Below are positions 53,494 to 61,698 of a stretch of DNA of 64,000 nucleotides, one piece after another. The stretch's first letter is position 1; the number at the start of each line of letters is the position of its first letter. This DNA comes from an uncultured Opitutia bacterium. Lineage in GTDB: Bacteria; Verrucomicrobiota; Verrucomicrobiia; Opitutales; Opitutaceae. The notes under the pieces were generated by a model. It was not told the origin of the DNA, did not search any database, and saw only the letters and a program-made list of their open reading frames with translations. The stretch lies in NCBI GenBank assembly GCA_903827245.1, contig CAIKHO010000079.1, positions 1 through 64,000 of the forward strand, read 5' to 3'. The position numbers were made by a program, and so were the translations under genes.

Positions 53494-54215
53494 TCTGGGA
53501 CGGGCGCGCGAGGACGTTGCAGCACGAGCATCGTACCGCTGCCGGCGAAGAACTCGTAGTCCACTTTCGCCACCGTGCTCATGATGCCGGCTTCCTCCAG
53601 CTCGCGGCGCAGCCGGGCCAGACCGGGATAGGTCCGTCCGTCGGTGCCGCAGAGCGGATGAAGGCGCACCTCGCCGGCGCTCACGCGCACGAGCTCCCGG
53701 CAGGCAGCCAGGTGCCAGGCGAAGTCGAACTTCCGCGCGTAGACGAAGAGCAGGTGCGCGCAGAGCACGAGGTCGAACGCCCCGTCGAAGAACGGCAGCC
53801 GGGGCAGCGCGCCGCCCACGTAGCGGTTGTGGAGGAAGCCCGACTCGTAGTCGGCGAGGAACCGCTGCGCCGCCAGCCGGCGGTCGGCCTCCGCGGCGTC
53901 GATGCTGGGAAACGAGCGGAACCGCAGCAGGTGCGGCTTCGCCCGCATCTGGGCCAGCATGTGCGCGTAGTCGAGCTGCACGTGCGTGGCGAGCGCGTCG
54001 GGCGTGCAGCCGTAGAGCGGGTCGACCGCCACGGCTTCCAGGCCGCGCCGGGCGGCCTCGGCGGTGAAGGACGCGGGACCGGCCGCGACGTCGAGCACCG
54101 CGCGGCCGCGCAGCTCCGCGAGGTCGAGGGCGAAAAACTGGCTGTACTCGGCCAGCGTGCGGCCGAAGAAGGAGACTGAGGGCAATTCGATTTCAGTGGG
54201 AGCGGTGGAGATCAT
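53472..54215 (-). CDS. SAM-dependent methyltransferase
   Basis: 247 residues from ATG 54215. Class I Rossmann fold: motif I VLDVAAGPASFTAEAARRG, motif II VAVDPLYG, and the DLVLCAHLLFVYARKFD segment after the fourth strand. The middle portion (LATHVQLDYAHMLAQMRAKPHLLRF...) is helical and probably forms the substrate lid. The substrate is unknown. The gene has a structured 5' leader with an intrinsic terminator 41-68 bp before the ATG. Confidence 0.82.
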   Translation of the reverse strand: MISTAPTEIELPSVSFFGRTLAEYSQFFALDLAELRGRAVLDVAAGPASFTAEAARRGLEAVAVDPLYGCTPDALATHVQLDYAHMLAQMRAKPHLLRFRSFPSIDAAEADRRLAAQRFLADYESGFLHNRYVGGALPRLPFFDGAFDLVLCAHLLFVYARKFDFAWHLAACRELVRVSAGEVRLHPLCGTDGRTYPGLARLRRELEEAGIMSTVAKVDYEFFAGSGTMLVLQRPRAPVPDILSPIR

Positions 54216-54255
54216 GGCATGGCGGGAAAAAGGGAGGGCGGAAGGAAACGGGCAC

Positions 54256-54283
54256 AAAAAAACCCGACTCGGCAGGAGTCGGG
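54256..54283 (-). terminator. Intrinsic terminator/attenuator upstream of the methyltransferase
   Basis: On the minus strand CCCGACTC-CTGCC-GAGTCGGG is followed by TTTTTTT. It lies 41-68 bp before the methyltransferase ATG, and 420 bp after the nearest upstream stop on that strand. The position suggests conditional termination in a leader RNA. Confidence 0.85.
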
Positions 54284-54480
54284 CTCGACGGAAGGGAAAC
54301 AGGCGGCCAGGCCGCCTTGCGCCATCGGCGCATCACCATCGTCGGGCCGCCCCGCGCCAGACAGCGCGTTTGGCAACCGTCACGCAGACGGAGACGATCG
54401 CACGATGCTGGACGGGAAAATTCATCACGCGATGTGATGCGTCCTCCACGCCCGGCGTGCAAGTGGATTTTTCCCGCGCC
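54284..54480 (-). ncRNA. Candidate structured leader RNA (possible riboswitch or attenuator)
   Basis: Read on the minus strand, the segment has nested pairings: GGGAAAA with TTTTCCC; CATCAC-N5-GTGATG; GCGCC-GAT-GGCGC; GGCGGCC-T-GGCCGCC; then the terminator hairpin. No convincing gene occupies it. It does not match the S-box, SAM-II, SAH or cobalamin consensus as I know them. The class is therefore unassigned. Confidence 0.4.
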
Positions 54481-54564
54481 CAAAACCGCGAAGGCTGCTT
54501 CAGGCCGCGTTCAAATCCGTGATTCGTTCCATTTTCATTCCGCGTGCAGCAGAATCGCGTTGTT

Positions 54565-54601
54565 GGAGACGCGACCTCGCGGTCGCGTCCGGACAGCAAC
54601 C
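54565..54601. repeat. GGAGACGCGACCTCGCGGTCGCGTC hairpin
   Basis: GACGCGACC and GGTCGCGTC pair around a short loop in the 448-bp gap (54258-54705). The TTGGAG-GCGACC core recurs at 60355-60385. Confidence 0.7.
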
Positions 54602-54705
54602 TTTTTGCGCCAAGACTTCGCAGGGCAGGCCGGGAGGTCGCTGCTCCTGCTGGATTGCCGCAGCGTCCCATCAGTGCGACCCAAAGCCGCTCCCGCCTGC
54701 GGCCC

Positions 54706-56082
54706 CTATTCCTTCCGGGCGCCGAAGACGGCGCGGGCCATTTCCATGGGTGCACGGGTGAAATTCCTGATGCCCGCCGGGGCAGCGGCGGGGGGCGGCG
54801 GCGGGGGCAGCTCGCTCAGCGTCTTCTCCCGCATCGAAAGCTGGATCTCGCGGTCGCGCACCTGTTCCTCCCGGCGCTTCACCGCCCGGTGGTGCTCCTG
54901 CATCGCGAGGCGGTCGTCCTTGAAGTTCGCCCGCTCCGCCTCGAGCAGCTCAGTCGCGCGCTGGAGCTTCGCCCACGCCTCGCGCAGTGCGGCATCGTCG
55001 GTGAACGGCGAGGGGGAGGACGGACGCGTGCTCGCGCTGAACCAAAGCACCCGGTCGGCCTCGAGCTGGGCCTGGATCTTCCGCAACCGCTCCTCGTAGG
55101 CGCGAAGGTTTTCCTCCTGCGAACGGAACAAGTCGAGGTCCTCGTGCCAGCGGCGGCGCTCCTGGGCGAAGCGCGTCGATTCCTCGCGGAACCGCGCCGT
55201 CTCTTCCGCGAGGCGGTCCTCTTCCGCCGCCAGGCGCTCGCGCCAGGCGATGATCTCGGCGTGCCCGGCAGCAGGCTCCGGCGCCATCACCGCCGCAGGC
55301 GTGGATTTCTCGCGATTCTGGCGCTCATGCTCCAGTTGCGAGCGCTCGCTCGCGATCGCGGCCCGGGTCTCGGACAGGGCCCGCGCCTTTTCGTCAATCG
55401 CGGCCTGCGTGGCCGCGGCCAGCTCGCGCTCCGTGCGGAGCTCGGCGAGTTCCGCCTGCAGGCGGCCGGCATCGGCGTTCTGCCCGAGCAGCGTCTTGAG
55501 CTCGGCCTCCAACGCGTCCTTTTCATGCTGCAGCCGCTCGACGCGCGCCTCGAGCACGGCCTTGTCCTTGGACACGCGCAACAGGTCGGCCCCGGGCTCG
55601 CGGGTATGCACACCGAGCGGATGGGCGCTCCGGCCGGCCCCGGAAAGATTTTCCAGCATGGACTCGACCTGCGCCAGGTCCTCCGGCGTGACGCTCTCCG
55701 GTTCGCCGAGGGATTCCAGCCGCAGCAGCGTCCGGACCCGCCGCAGCATGACCCGCGGCTCCTCCTGGGCGGCGAGCACATCGGCCACGCCGAGGCGGAT
55801 GCCCTGGACCACGAGCGGGAGCTCAAGCCGCGAAACCAGCAGCAGCACGGGCACGGTCGGCTGGATTTTCTTGAGCATGTCGACAAACACAAAGCCGGGC
55901 GCGCCGGAGAGCTCGTGATCGATGACGGCGAGGTCGTACCATTCGCCACGCGCATTGTCCGCGGCCGATTCCGCAGTGGCGAAGGCCCGCACGTCGAAAC
56001 CGGCGTCGGCGAACAACAGCACAAGATGGCGGCGCACCCGGGCGTCACCATGCACAACGAGGATTTTTTTGACGAGGTTCAT
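54706..56082 (-). CDS. Receiver-domain protein with long coiled coil
   Basis: 458 residues. A receiver-like domain (1-120: KKILVVHGDARVRRHLVLLF; Asp in LAVIDHELSGAPG; hydrophobic VLLLVSRLEL) lacks the usual acidic pair after the first strand (HGD instead of DDD) and the Lys of the KP motif is not evident. It may thus be a pseudo-receiver. Residues about 160-430 are a charged coiled coil rich in Glu/Arg/Ala, followed by a Pro/Ala end (SELPPPPPPAAAPAG). No output enzyme is present. A scaffold role in cell organisation is possible. It ends about 420 bp before the structured leader. Confidence 0.8.
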   Translation of the reverse strand: MNLVKKILVVHGDARVRRHLVLLFADAGFDVRAFATAESAADNARGEWYDLAVIDHELSGAPGFVFVDMLKKIQPTVPVLLLVSRLELPLVVQGIRLGVADVLAAQEEPRVMLRRVRTLLRLESLGEPESVTPEDLAQVESMLENLSGAGRSAHPLGVHTREPGADLLRVSKDKAVLEARVERLQHEKDALEAELKTLLGQNADAGRLQAELAELRTERELAAATQAAIDEKARALSETRAAIASERSQLEHERQNREKSTPAAVMAPEPAAGHAEIIAWRERLAAEEDRLAEETARFREESTRFAQERRRWHEDLDLFRSQEENLRAYEERLRKIQAQLEADRVLWFSASTRPSSPSPFTDDAALREAWAKLQRATELLEAERANFKDDRLAMQEHHRAVKRREEQVRDREIQLSMREKTLSELPPPPPPAAAPAGIRNFTRAPMEMARAVFGARKE

Positions 56083-56321
56083 GGGAATTTGGATCGCAGG
56101 ACTCTTGACTGTTTTTGACTGCGCTCAGTGTAGACCGCGCGGTGCTTCCTCCGCCATAGCCCGGGCCGGCTTTTACCGGGTGTTTACCAGCGCGGCCCCG
56201 GTTTCGGAAAATTTTTACCCCGTTTCCGGGAAGGGGCTCACCCCAGGCGATAAAGGGGACAGGATCATGCCGTTGATTCTTCCCTGCGCGGGTCAGAGAG
56301 GGAAATTGTTCGATCACTCCA

Positions 56322-56426
56322 TGCAGGAGCCAGCTGGCAGGCGATGAGCGTAGCGGAAGGCTTCCCGTTCCGCGGTGGAGCCCGGAAGCGGCTCCGTTAC
56401 GAATCGCCTGCCAGCTGGCTCCTGCA
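56322..56426. repeat. 105-bp composite palindromic element, copy 2
   Basis: Outer arms TGCAGGAGCCAGCTGGCAGG... and its reverse complement pair perfectly over about 24 bp. Inner hairpins GTAGCGGAAGGCTTCCCGTT and GGAGCCCGGAAGCGGCTCC match copy 1 at 15544-15650. Lies in the 360-bp gap 56083-56442, beside the NatB-like gene's stop. Confidence 0.9.
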
Positions 56427-56442
56427 ATTTATTGACTCCGGC

Positions 56443-57639
56443 TCAGGAGCGGAAAAGCACGTCCTCGCGATTGAACATCCGCACCGCCAGCGCGAGCGCG
56501 ACGCCCGCATAGGCGCAGGTGGATCCGAAAATCAGCGCGATGTAATTCCAATGCCAGACGCCCGAGAGCATTTCCTTGCAGACGAGCGAGAGATTCAGGA
56601 TCGGAACCAGCGCGAGCCGGCTGTTGAGCTCGATCCCCGGGAGCAGCCCGACGGCCACGGGCAGGAGGACGACAAAGGCGAGCGGCGTGAGGTAGGTCTG
56701 CGCCTCCTTGCTGCTTTTCGCGCAGAGCGCGATCGTCAGGAGCAGCGCGGAGAACAGCACCGCCACCGGCAGGACCATCGCCAGCACTCCCGCCAGGCCG
56801 AGCGGATCGAGCGGCGGCAGCGCCCCCCGCACGGTGGCGCCGATGCCTGCGCCCGCGAGCGCCATGGTCAGCGCCATGGAAAGGAGCGAAAGCCCGATCG
56901 CGCACAGCGAGCTGGTGAGGACCGTGAAAAACTTGCCCAGCACGATGTCGACCCGCGCCACCGGGCTGCACAGCAGGGTTTCCATCGTCCCGCGCTCCTT
57001 CTCGCCCGCCGTGAGGTCGATCGCCGGATAAACCGCCCCGGTGAAGCACAGCATGATGATGAGATAAGGCACGAGGCCGCCGATGGCGTTGCCCCCGACC
57101 TTCTCGGGCGGCGCGACATTTTCCCGCTGCACCGCGAATGGCGTCACGAGCGACGCCGGCAGGCCGTGCGCGGCCAGCGAGGCGGTGACGGCCTTTTCCC
57201 GCACGTCGCGGAAAAACGCCTCGATCTCGCCCACCGCGAAGCCCGATTTCAACTCTCCCTGGTAGTGCAGGATCACCACCGGCCGGGCGGCGCCGGCCCC
57301 CAGCCCGGCGTCGAATCCCGGCGGGATCTGCACCGCCGCGCGGATTTTCTTGTCGGAGATGAGCTGCCGGTAGCCGGCGGCCTCGGACACAATCCTGAAG
57401 CGGGGCGACTGCCGCAGCGCCGCGACCGTCCGCGGCGAATCCGCGCCGCCGAGCAGCATCACGACGGGAATTTCCTCGCGGGCGCTGGCGTAGGCGCGGG
57501 AGCCGATGCGGCTGACCGCGTACACCAGGACGGGCACAACGAGCAGCGGAATGATGATCATCGACAGCAGCGTCCGCCGGTCGCGCAGCGAGTCCCTCAG
57601 CTCCTTGCCATAAACGGTGGCGATGTTTTTTCCGTTCAT
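56443..57639 (-). CDS. ABC-2 type exporter permease (NatB-like)
   Basis: 398 residues from ATG 57639 (ATGA overlap with the ATPase). An N-terminal helix (LLSMIIIPLLVVPVLVYAV) and a roughly 150-residue extracytoplasmic domain precede five or six membrane helices. Features are AGEKERGTMETLLCSPVARVDIVLGKF, LLTIALCAKSSKEAQTYLTPL and LVPILNLSLVCKEML, as in sodium-extruding NatB and related ABC-2 exporters. The substrate may be Na+ or another small molecule. It works with the ATPase encoded immediately upstream. Confidence 0.88.
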   Translation of the reverse strand: MNGKNIATVYGKELRDSLRDRRTLLSMIIIPLLVVPVLVYAVSRIGSRAYASAREEIPVVMLLGGADSPRTVAALRQSPRFRIVSEAAGYRQLISDKKIRAAVQIPPGFDAGLGAGAARPVVILHYQGELKSGFAVGEIEAFFRDVREKAVTASLAAHGLPASLVTPFAVQRENVAPPEKVGGNAIGGLVPYLIIMLCFTGAVYPAIDLTAGEKERGTMETLLCSPVARVDIVLGKFFTVLTSSLCAIGLSLLSMALTMALAGAGIGATVRGALPPLDPLGLAGVLAMVLPVAVLFSALLLTIALCAKSSKEAQTYLTPLAFVVLLPVAVGLLPGIELNSRLALVPILNLSLVCKEMLSGVWHWNYIALIFGSTCAYAGVALALAVRMFNREDVLFRS

Positions 57640-58379
57640 GCGACGGCCTCCGTGCCGGCGATCCTGACGAAGATCTCCTCCATGTCCTGCTCTCCCGTGC
57701 GGGCGCGCAGCCCCGCGAGCGTGTCCTCGGCGAGCAGGCGTCCGCCGTGGATGATGCCGATGGTGTCGCAGAGTTTCTCCACCTCGCTCATGACGTGGGT
57801 CGAATAGATGACCGTCTTGCCGCGGGCCCGGCACTCGCGCACAAAGCGCACGACCGACCGCGCCGCCATCACGTCGAGCCCGAGGGTGGGCTCGTCAAAG
57901 ATCATCACGGCGGGATCGTGGATCAGCGTGCGCGCGATGGAGGTCTTCTGCTTCATCCCCGTGGAAAATTTTTCGCAACGGCGGTCGAGAAACTCGTGGA
58001 GGTCGAGCTCGTCGGCCAGGCGCTGGATGCGGGCCGCGATCTCGGCGTCGGGGAGACCGTTGAGCCGCCCGAAATACGCGATGGTCTCCCGCGCGGTGAG
58101 GCGGCCGTAGAGCGCGGTGCTGGTGGCGAGAAAGCCGACGTTCGCCCGGACCCGGGCCGGCTCCGCCACGACGTCAAAGCCCGCCACCGTCGCCGTCCCC
58201 GAGGTTGGCTGGAGCAGCGTGGCCAACAGGCGCAGCGCTGTCGTCTTGCCCGCCCCATTGGCCCCGAGCAGCCCGTAGATCCGGCCGGGCTCCACCCGGA
58301 ACGAAAGATCCTCGACCGCCCTGATTTCTCCGCGCTTTTTGTCCCGGAAGGTCTTGGTGAGTGAGCGGGCCTCGATCAT
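57636..58379 (-). CDS. ABC transporter ATPase (NatA-like)
   Basis: 247 residues. Walker A GLLGANGAGKTTALRLLATLL, Q-loop region, signature FSTGMKQKTSIARTL, Walker B VMIFDEPTLGLD, switch His in YSTHVMSEVEKL. The FSTGMKQK signature is typical of NatA/CcmA-class exporters. It energises the adjacent ABC-2 permease. Confidence 0.92.
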   Translation of the reverse strand: MIEARSLTKTFRDKKRGEIRAVEDLSFRVEPGRIYGLLGANGAGKTTALRLLATLLQPTSGTATVAGFDVVAEPARVRANVGFLATSTALYGRLTARETIAYFGRLNGLPDAEIAARIQRLADELDLHEFLDRRCEKFSTGMKQKTSIARTLIHDPAVMIFDEPTLGLDVMAARSVVRFVRECRARGKTVIYSTHVMSEVEKLCDTIGIIHGGRLLAEDTLAGLRARTGEQDMEEIFVRIAGTEAVA

Positions 58380-58560
58380 GGGCGAGTTTTCACGCCCGGC
58401 CGCTGGGAACGGCAGCCGGCGGCGGGGTTGGATTCCATGCGCCGAGGCTACGGCGCAGGGCCCGGCCGAGGCAACCCTTCGGCATCGCGGATGAGCCGCA
58501 GGATATCATTCCAATCGTGTTTCGCGCAGCGGCGCAGCGAAAAGCCGGGAGGCCCGAGCC

Positions 58561-58586
58561 TAGTGTCAGCTAATCGTTGACACTGG
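58561..58586. repeat. 26-nt palindromic repeat, copy 2 (AGTGTCA-N9-TGACACT)
   Basis: Same as 14903-14928 apart from two loop bases. It lies in the 352-bp divergent gap (58380-58731) between the ATPase and the kinase gene. Around it, TTTCGCGCAG (near 58520) and CTGCGCGAAAC (near 58660) form a further inverted pair. Confidence 0.75.
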
Positions 58587-58731
58587 GATCGGTCGGGCGG
58601 GCCCCATGGTTCCATGAAGGAGACAATGCATTCTCTCCGCTTTGCGCCGCGGCGTCTCTGCGCGAAACATTGCACCTGCTTCCGCCCTCGGGCGGCTTGT
58701 CAGCACCTTGGAGCCAGCCTAGCTTGGGCCC

Positions 58732-59688
58732 ATGAAACCCCTTGTCGTTGTCGTCGGCAGCTTCGTGCAGGATCTCTGCTGGCAGTGCGCCGAGTTTCCC
58801 CGGGCCGGCGAGACCGTCATCGGCACCTTCGTCACGGGCCCGGGCGGCAAGGGCTCCAACCAGGCCGTGGCCGCGGGCCGGGCGGGTGCGCGCACGCTGT
58901 TCATCGGCGCGGTGGGGCGTGATGTCTTCGCCGACGCGGTCCGGAAATTCTATCGCGCCGAGGGCATCGGCGCCCGATTCATCGAAAAGCCCCGGCAGGC
59001 CACCGGCTCCGCCGCCATCCTCGTCAACGCCGCCGCGCAGAACGAGATCGTCGTCGCCCTCGGCGCCAGCGCGCACCTGCTGCCACGCGACATCGACGGC
59101 GCCCTGATCCGCGGCGCAAAGGTCGTCGTCTGCCAGCACGAGGCCAATCTCCCGGTCAACGCCCACGTTTTCCGCCTCGCCCGCAAGGCGGGCGCCGTGA
59201 CCGTGCTGAATCCCGCCCCGATGCGGCCCGACTTCGATCCGTCGATCCTCGCGCTGACCGACGTGCTGATTCCCAACGAGACCGAGTTTGTGGCGCTGGT
59301 GAACCTGCTGCGGCCGGTTCCGGGCGGCACCTTCACCGAGACCGCGCTGCACGCCATGAGCCACGGCGAGCTGCACGGGCTTTGCCAGGACCTCGGCGTG
59401 GCCACCGTCATCGTCACGCTCGGCAAACGCGGCTGCCTTGTCTCCACGCGCCGCGGACCCACGTTCATCGCGGCCCACGCCGGGATCAAGGTCGTCGACA
59501 CCACCGGGGCGGGCGACGCGTTTGTCGGCGGCTTTGCCGCCGGGTTCGTGCAGTCCGGCGGCGACATCGTGGCCGCCGCCCGGCACGGCAACGCCGTCGC
59601 CGCGCTATCGGTCACGAAATACGGCACTGCGCCGGCGATGCCGACGAAGGCGGAAATCGCGCGCTTCCTGCGCCGGTCTGCCGCCTGA
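58732..59688 (+). CDS. PfkB-family sugar kinase (ribokinase-like)
   Basis: 318 residues. Signatures are GPGGKGSNQAVAAGRAGA (PfkB signature 1), GAVGRDVFADAV, LNPAPMRPDF, IPNETEFVAL, ATVIVTLGKRGCLV and the anion-hole/catalytic-base motif DTTGAGDAFVGGFAAGF. It phosphorylates a sugar such as ribose, using ATP. The adenosine kinase and fructokinase subfamilies are alternatives but the GGKGxNQA start and NPAP motif favour ribokinase. No transport genes are adjacent. Confidence 0.9.
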   Translation: MKPLVVVVGSFVQDLCWQCAEFPRAGETVIGTFVTGPGGKGSNQAVAAGRAGARTLFIGAVGRDVFADAVRKFYRAEGIGARFIEKPRQATGSAAILVNAAAQNEIVVALGASAHLLPRDIDGALIRGAKVVVCQHEANLPVNAHVFRLARKAGAVTVLNPAPMRPDFDPSILALTDVLIPNETEFVALVNLLRPVPGGTFTETALHAMSHGELHGLCQDLGVATVIVTLGKRGCLVSTRRGPTFIAAHAGIKVVDTTGAGDAFVGGFAAGFVQSGGDIVAAARHGNAVAALSVTKYGTAPAMPTKAEIARFLRRSAA

Positions 59689-59851
59689 ACCGGATTCACG
59701 CGGTTGAAAGCTGAAGGTTGAAAGTCCGGGCTCCGAGCCCAACCGCCTGCCTTACTCCGCGGCTTTGCGACTCTGCGCGAAACCGGCTTGGTCGGATCGA
59801 TCCCAAATTGTACCATTACCAGCCCGGACGGTGTCCGGCAAAAATCCTGTC

Positions 59852-60322
59852 ATGCCCACCTTTACCGCCCGGATTGAAAAACACTGGATCATGCGCGCCG
59901 TGACCGTGCCCGCCGCCGTCATGCGGGAGCTCGGCGGCGGAACTCGCATTCCGGTCGTCGCCCGGTATGCGGGTGAGACGGTGGCGACGACCGTGATGCC
60001 GGCGGGGCGGGGACGCGGCCGGCTCACCGTGCTCATGGACATCTTGCGGCCGGCCAAGCTGGACGCGGGCGACCGGATCGAGGTCACGCTCGCGCGCTCG
60101 ACCGATCCGCGCGAGCCGGTGGTGCCGGCGGATCTGCGGCATGCGCTGCAATTCCGGCCGCGCGCCCGCGAAGAGTTTGAGAACGGGCCGCCTTCCCAAC
60201 GCCGCTGGATCGTCAGGTATATCGAGGAAACCCGGAGCCCCGAAACGCGGCAGCGCCATCTGGAGCTGGTGCTCGAACGCCTGGCGGAACGCACCGCGCG
60301 GCGCCCGCGCAAACCGGGCTAG
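59852..60322 (+). CDS. DUF1905 / YdeI-OmpD-associated family protein
   Basis: 156 residues from ATG 59852. The N-terminal DUF1905 barrel (FTARIEKHWIMRAVTVPAAVM, GGTRIPVVARYAG, LMDILRPAKLDAGDRIEVTL) is followed by a YdeI-like helical region (VPADLRHAL...FENGPPSQRRWIVRYIEETRSPETRQRHLELVLERL). Members have been linked to bacteriocin protection, but the activity is unclear. The earlier in-frame start adds an unlikely leader. Confidence 0.82.
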   Translation: MPTFTARIEKHWIMRAVTVPAAVMRELGGGTRIPVVARYAGETVATTVMPAGRGRGRLTVLMDILRPAKLDAGDRIEVTLARSTDPREPVVPADLRHALQFRPRAREEFENGPPSQRRWIVRYIEETRSPETRQRHLELVLERLAERTARRPRKPG

Positions 60323-60324
60323 GC

Positions 60325-60402
60325 GTGTTTTCAAACCCCGCCAATCGTTCAGAGTTGGAGATGCGACCTCCCAGTCGCGTCTCCATCACGCTTTGAAAAC
60401 AC
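60325..60402. repeat. Nested palindrome, GTGTTTTCAAA / TTTGAAAACAC
   Basis: Outer 11-bp arms enclose an inner hairpin TGGAGATGCGAC/GTCGCGTCTCCA. The inner core is related to 54565-54601. It directly follows the YdeI-like gene and may end its transcript. Confidence 0.85.
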
Positions 60403-60437
60403 CCCCTGGAGCAGATTCGATTTAGTCAGACGCAATC

Positions 60438-60500
60438 GGTAGGCCGCCTGCTTGCAGGCGCTTTGGAGCACCCGGGCGCGAGCAAGCTCGCGGCCGATCA
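60438..60500. repeat. REP-like GTAGGCCGCCTGC element
   Basis: GTAGGCCGCCTGCTTGCAGGCG is a hairpin unit, followed by GCGCGAGCAAGCTCGCGGCC, a second unit. Same type as 42864-42919. Confidence 0.75.
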
Positions 60501-60581
60501 GCCAGTTCGATTTCCCTCGGTGCCTTGTGCGTCCAATAAAACCGAAAATGTTCTAGCCTGCGCTGCCGGTTTCGTCGGGGC

Positions 60582-60619
60582 AAAAAAGAGGCGGCCCTCT
60601 GTTCCACGAGAGGGCCGCC
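60582..60619 (-). terminator. Intrinsic terminator on the minus strand
   Basis: On the minus strand GGCGGCCCTCT-N8-AGAGGGCCGCC is followed by a TCTTTTTT run. It lies about 380 bp after the kdpE stop, so it could end either the kdpDE transcript or a separate small RNA. Confidence 0.88.
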
Positions 60620-60870
60620 AAGGACATATGTCGCTATTTTCCAACTTCCACGCTGGAAAAATGATTAGAGCCGCCGGTGAAGCGTTCTCCAGACGGCGAT
60701 GGTACCCGGTTCCGGCGCACGAAACCCCGTCATGCGCAAAAAGCGATCTGCGCGAAAAACGGGATTAAGCATGAGTGGAATAGGAGTCGCCGAGATGGTG
60801 GAACGAACTTCCGCACAGCAGCACGGAACTACCTTGTTATTGTGCAACCCCCGTACCAATGCCGATTAAC
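60582..60870 (-). ncRNA. Candidate small RNA in an AT-richer gap
   Basis: A TATACT -10-like hexamer (complement of 60875-60880, preceded by TG) would start a transcript near 60868. This would run through a segment with no credible gene to the strong terminator at 60582-60619. Internal pairings include TTTTCCA-N10-TGGAAAA. It does not resemble 6S RNA, tmRNA or a tRNA by eye. No good -35 is present. Confidence 0.35.
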
Positions 60871-60996
60871 AGAAAGTATACAAACGCCGATAAAGCGTGA
60901 ACGAAACGTATATCAGGCCGTTATCCGGGCAAAACAACGGTGCACATAAAAAAACACTCCATCCGTCCCTATGGTTATCCGACAATTCGTTTCGCG

Positions 60997-61698
60997 CTAC
61001 GATCCATCGCTGACCAGTCGGTAGCCGATGCCCGATTCCGTTTGGAAATACTTCGGCGCGTCCGGCTCTTCCTCCAGTTTGCGGCGCAGGCGCATCATGA
61101 AGACCCGGAGATAGTGCGTCTGCCTTTCCGCCTTTGGCCCCCACAGGTCGTTCAGAATCTGGCGGTGCGTCAGCACCTTGTCGCGGTGGGAAACGAGCAG
61201 CCGCAGGAGCGCGTATTCCTTGGCGGTAAGTTTCACCACTTGGCCACCTTTCGTCACGCGCCGCCGCTCGAGGTCCATGACGATCGCCCCAAACTGGATC
61301 ACACTGCCCACCTCCGCGGGTTTTGTGCGCCGGAGGAGTGCGCGCAGGCGCGCCAGTAGTTCACCGCCCGCAAAGGGTTTGGTTAGGTAGTCGTCGGCTC
61401 CCGCGTCGAGCCCGGCAATCTTGCTGCCCTCCTGGCCAAAGACCGACAGGATCAGGACCGGCGTCGTGCTCCATTCGCGCAGCCGCTTCAGGACCTCGAC
61501 ACCGTTCATGTCAGGCAGTCCCAAGTCCAAAATGATCGCATCCGGGTGCGAGTGAACCACCTCGGCCAGCCCGGCGTGGCCGGTGTCGGCCTCGCAGACC
61601 TCGTAGCCCGCATCCTCGAGGGTAAAGCAGAGAAGCCGGCGAATCTGCATTTCGTCGTCCACCACCAGCACCTTGGGCTTGGCCGCATCCCCGTTCAT
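60997..61698 (-). CDS. kdpE: KdpE-like response regulator
   Basis: 233 residues. Receiver domain with VVDDE, phospho-acceptor in IILDLGLPDMNG, Lys in YLTKPF; winged-helix output with LTAKEYALLRLLVSHRDKVLTHRQIL and THYLRVFMMRLRRKLE, the KdpE-type sequence. It normally activates kdpFABC potassium-uptake genes under low K+ or osmotic stress; those are not in the window. The start overlaps the kinase stop (ATGA). Confidence 0.92.
   Translation of the reverse strand: MNGDAAKPKVLVVDDEMQIRRLLCFTLEDAGYEVCEADTGHAGLAEVVHSHPDAIILDLGLPDMNGVEVLKRLREWSTTPVLILSVFGQEGSKIAGLDAGADDYLTKPFAGGELLARLRALLRRTKPAEVGSVIQFGAIVMDLERRRVTKGGQVVKLTAKEYALLRLLVSHRDKVLTHRQILNDLWGPKAERQTHYLRVFMMRLRRKLEEEPDAPKYFQTESGIGYRLVSDGS

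Noticed and set aside
54284-54480. SAM-I, SAM-II or SAH riboswitch upstream of the methyltransferase
   Set aside because: The conserved cores of these classes as I know them are absent on the minus strand. A GGCAACC string is present only on the other strand. It is kept as an unassigned leader.
60600-60870. tRNA or tmRNA in the gap
   Set aside because: Some T-arm-like strings occur, but no cloverleaf with acceptor stem and no tag-coding frame could be drawn.
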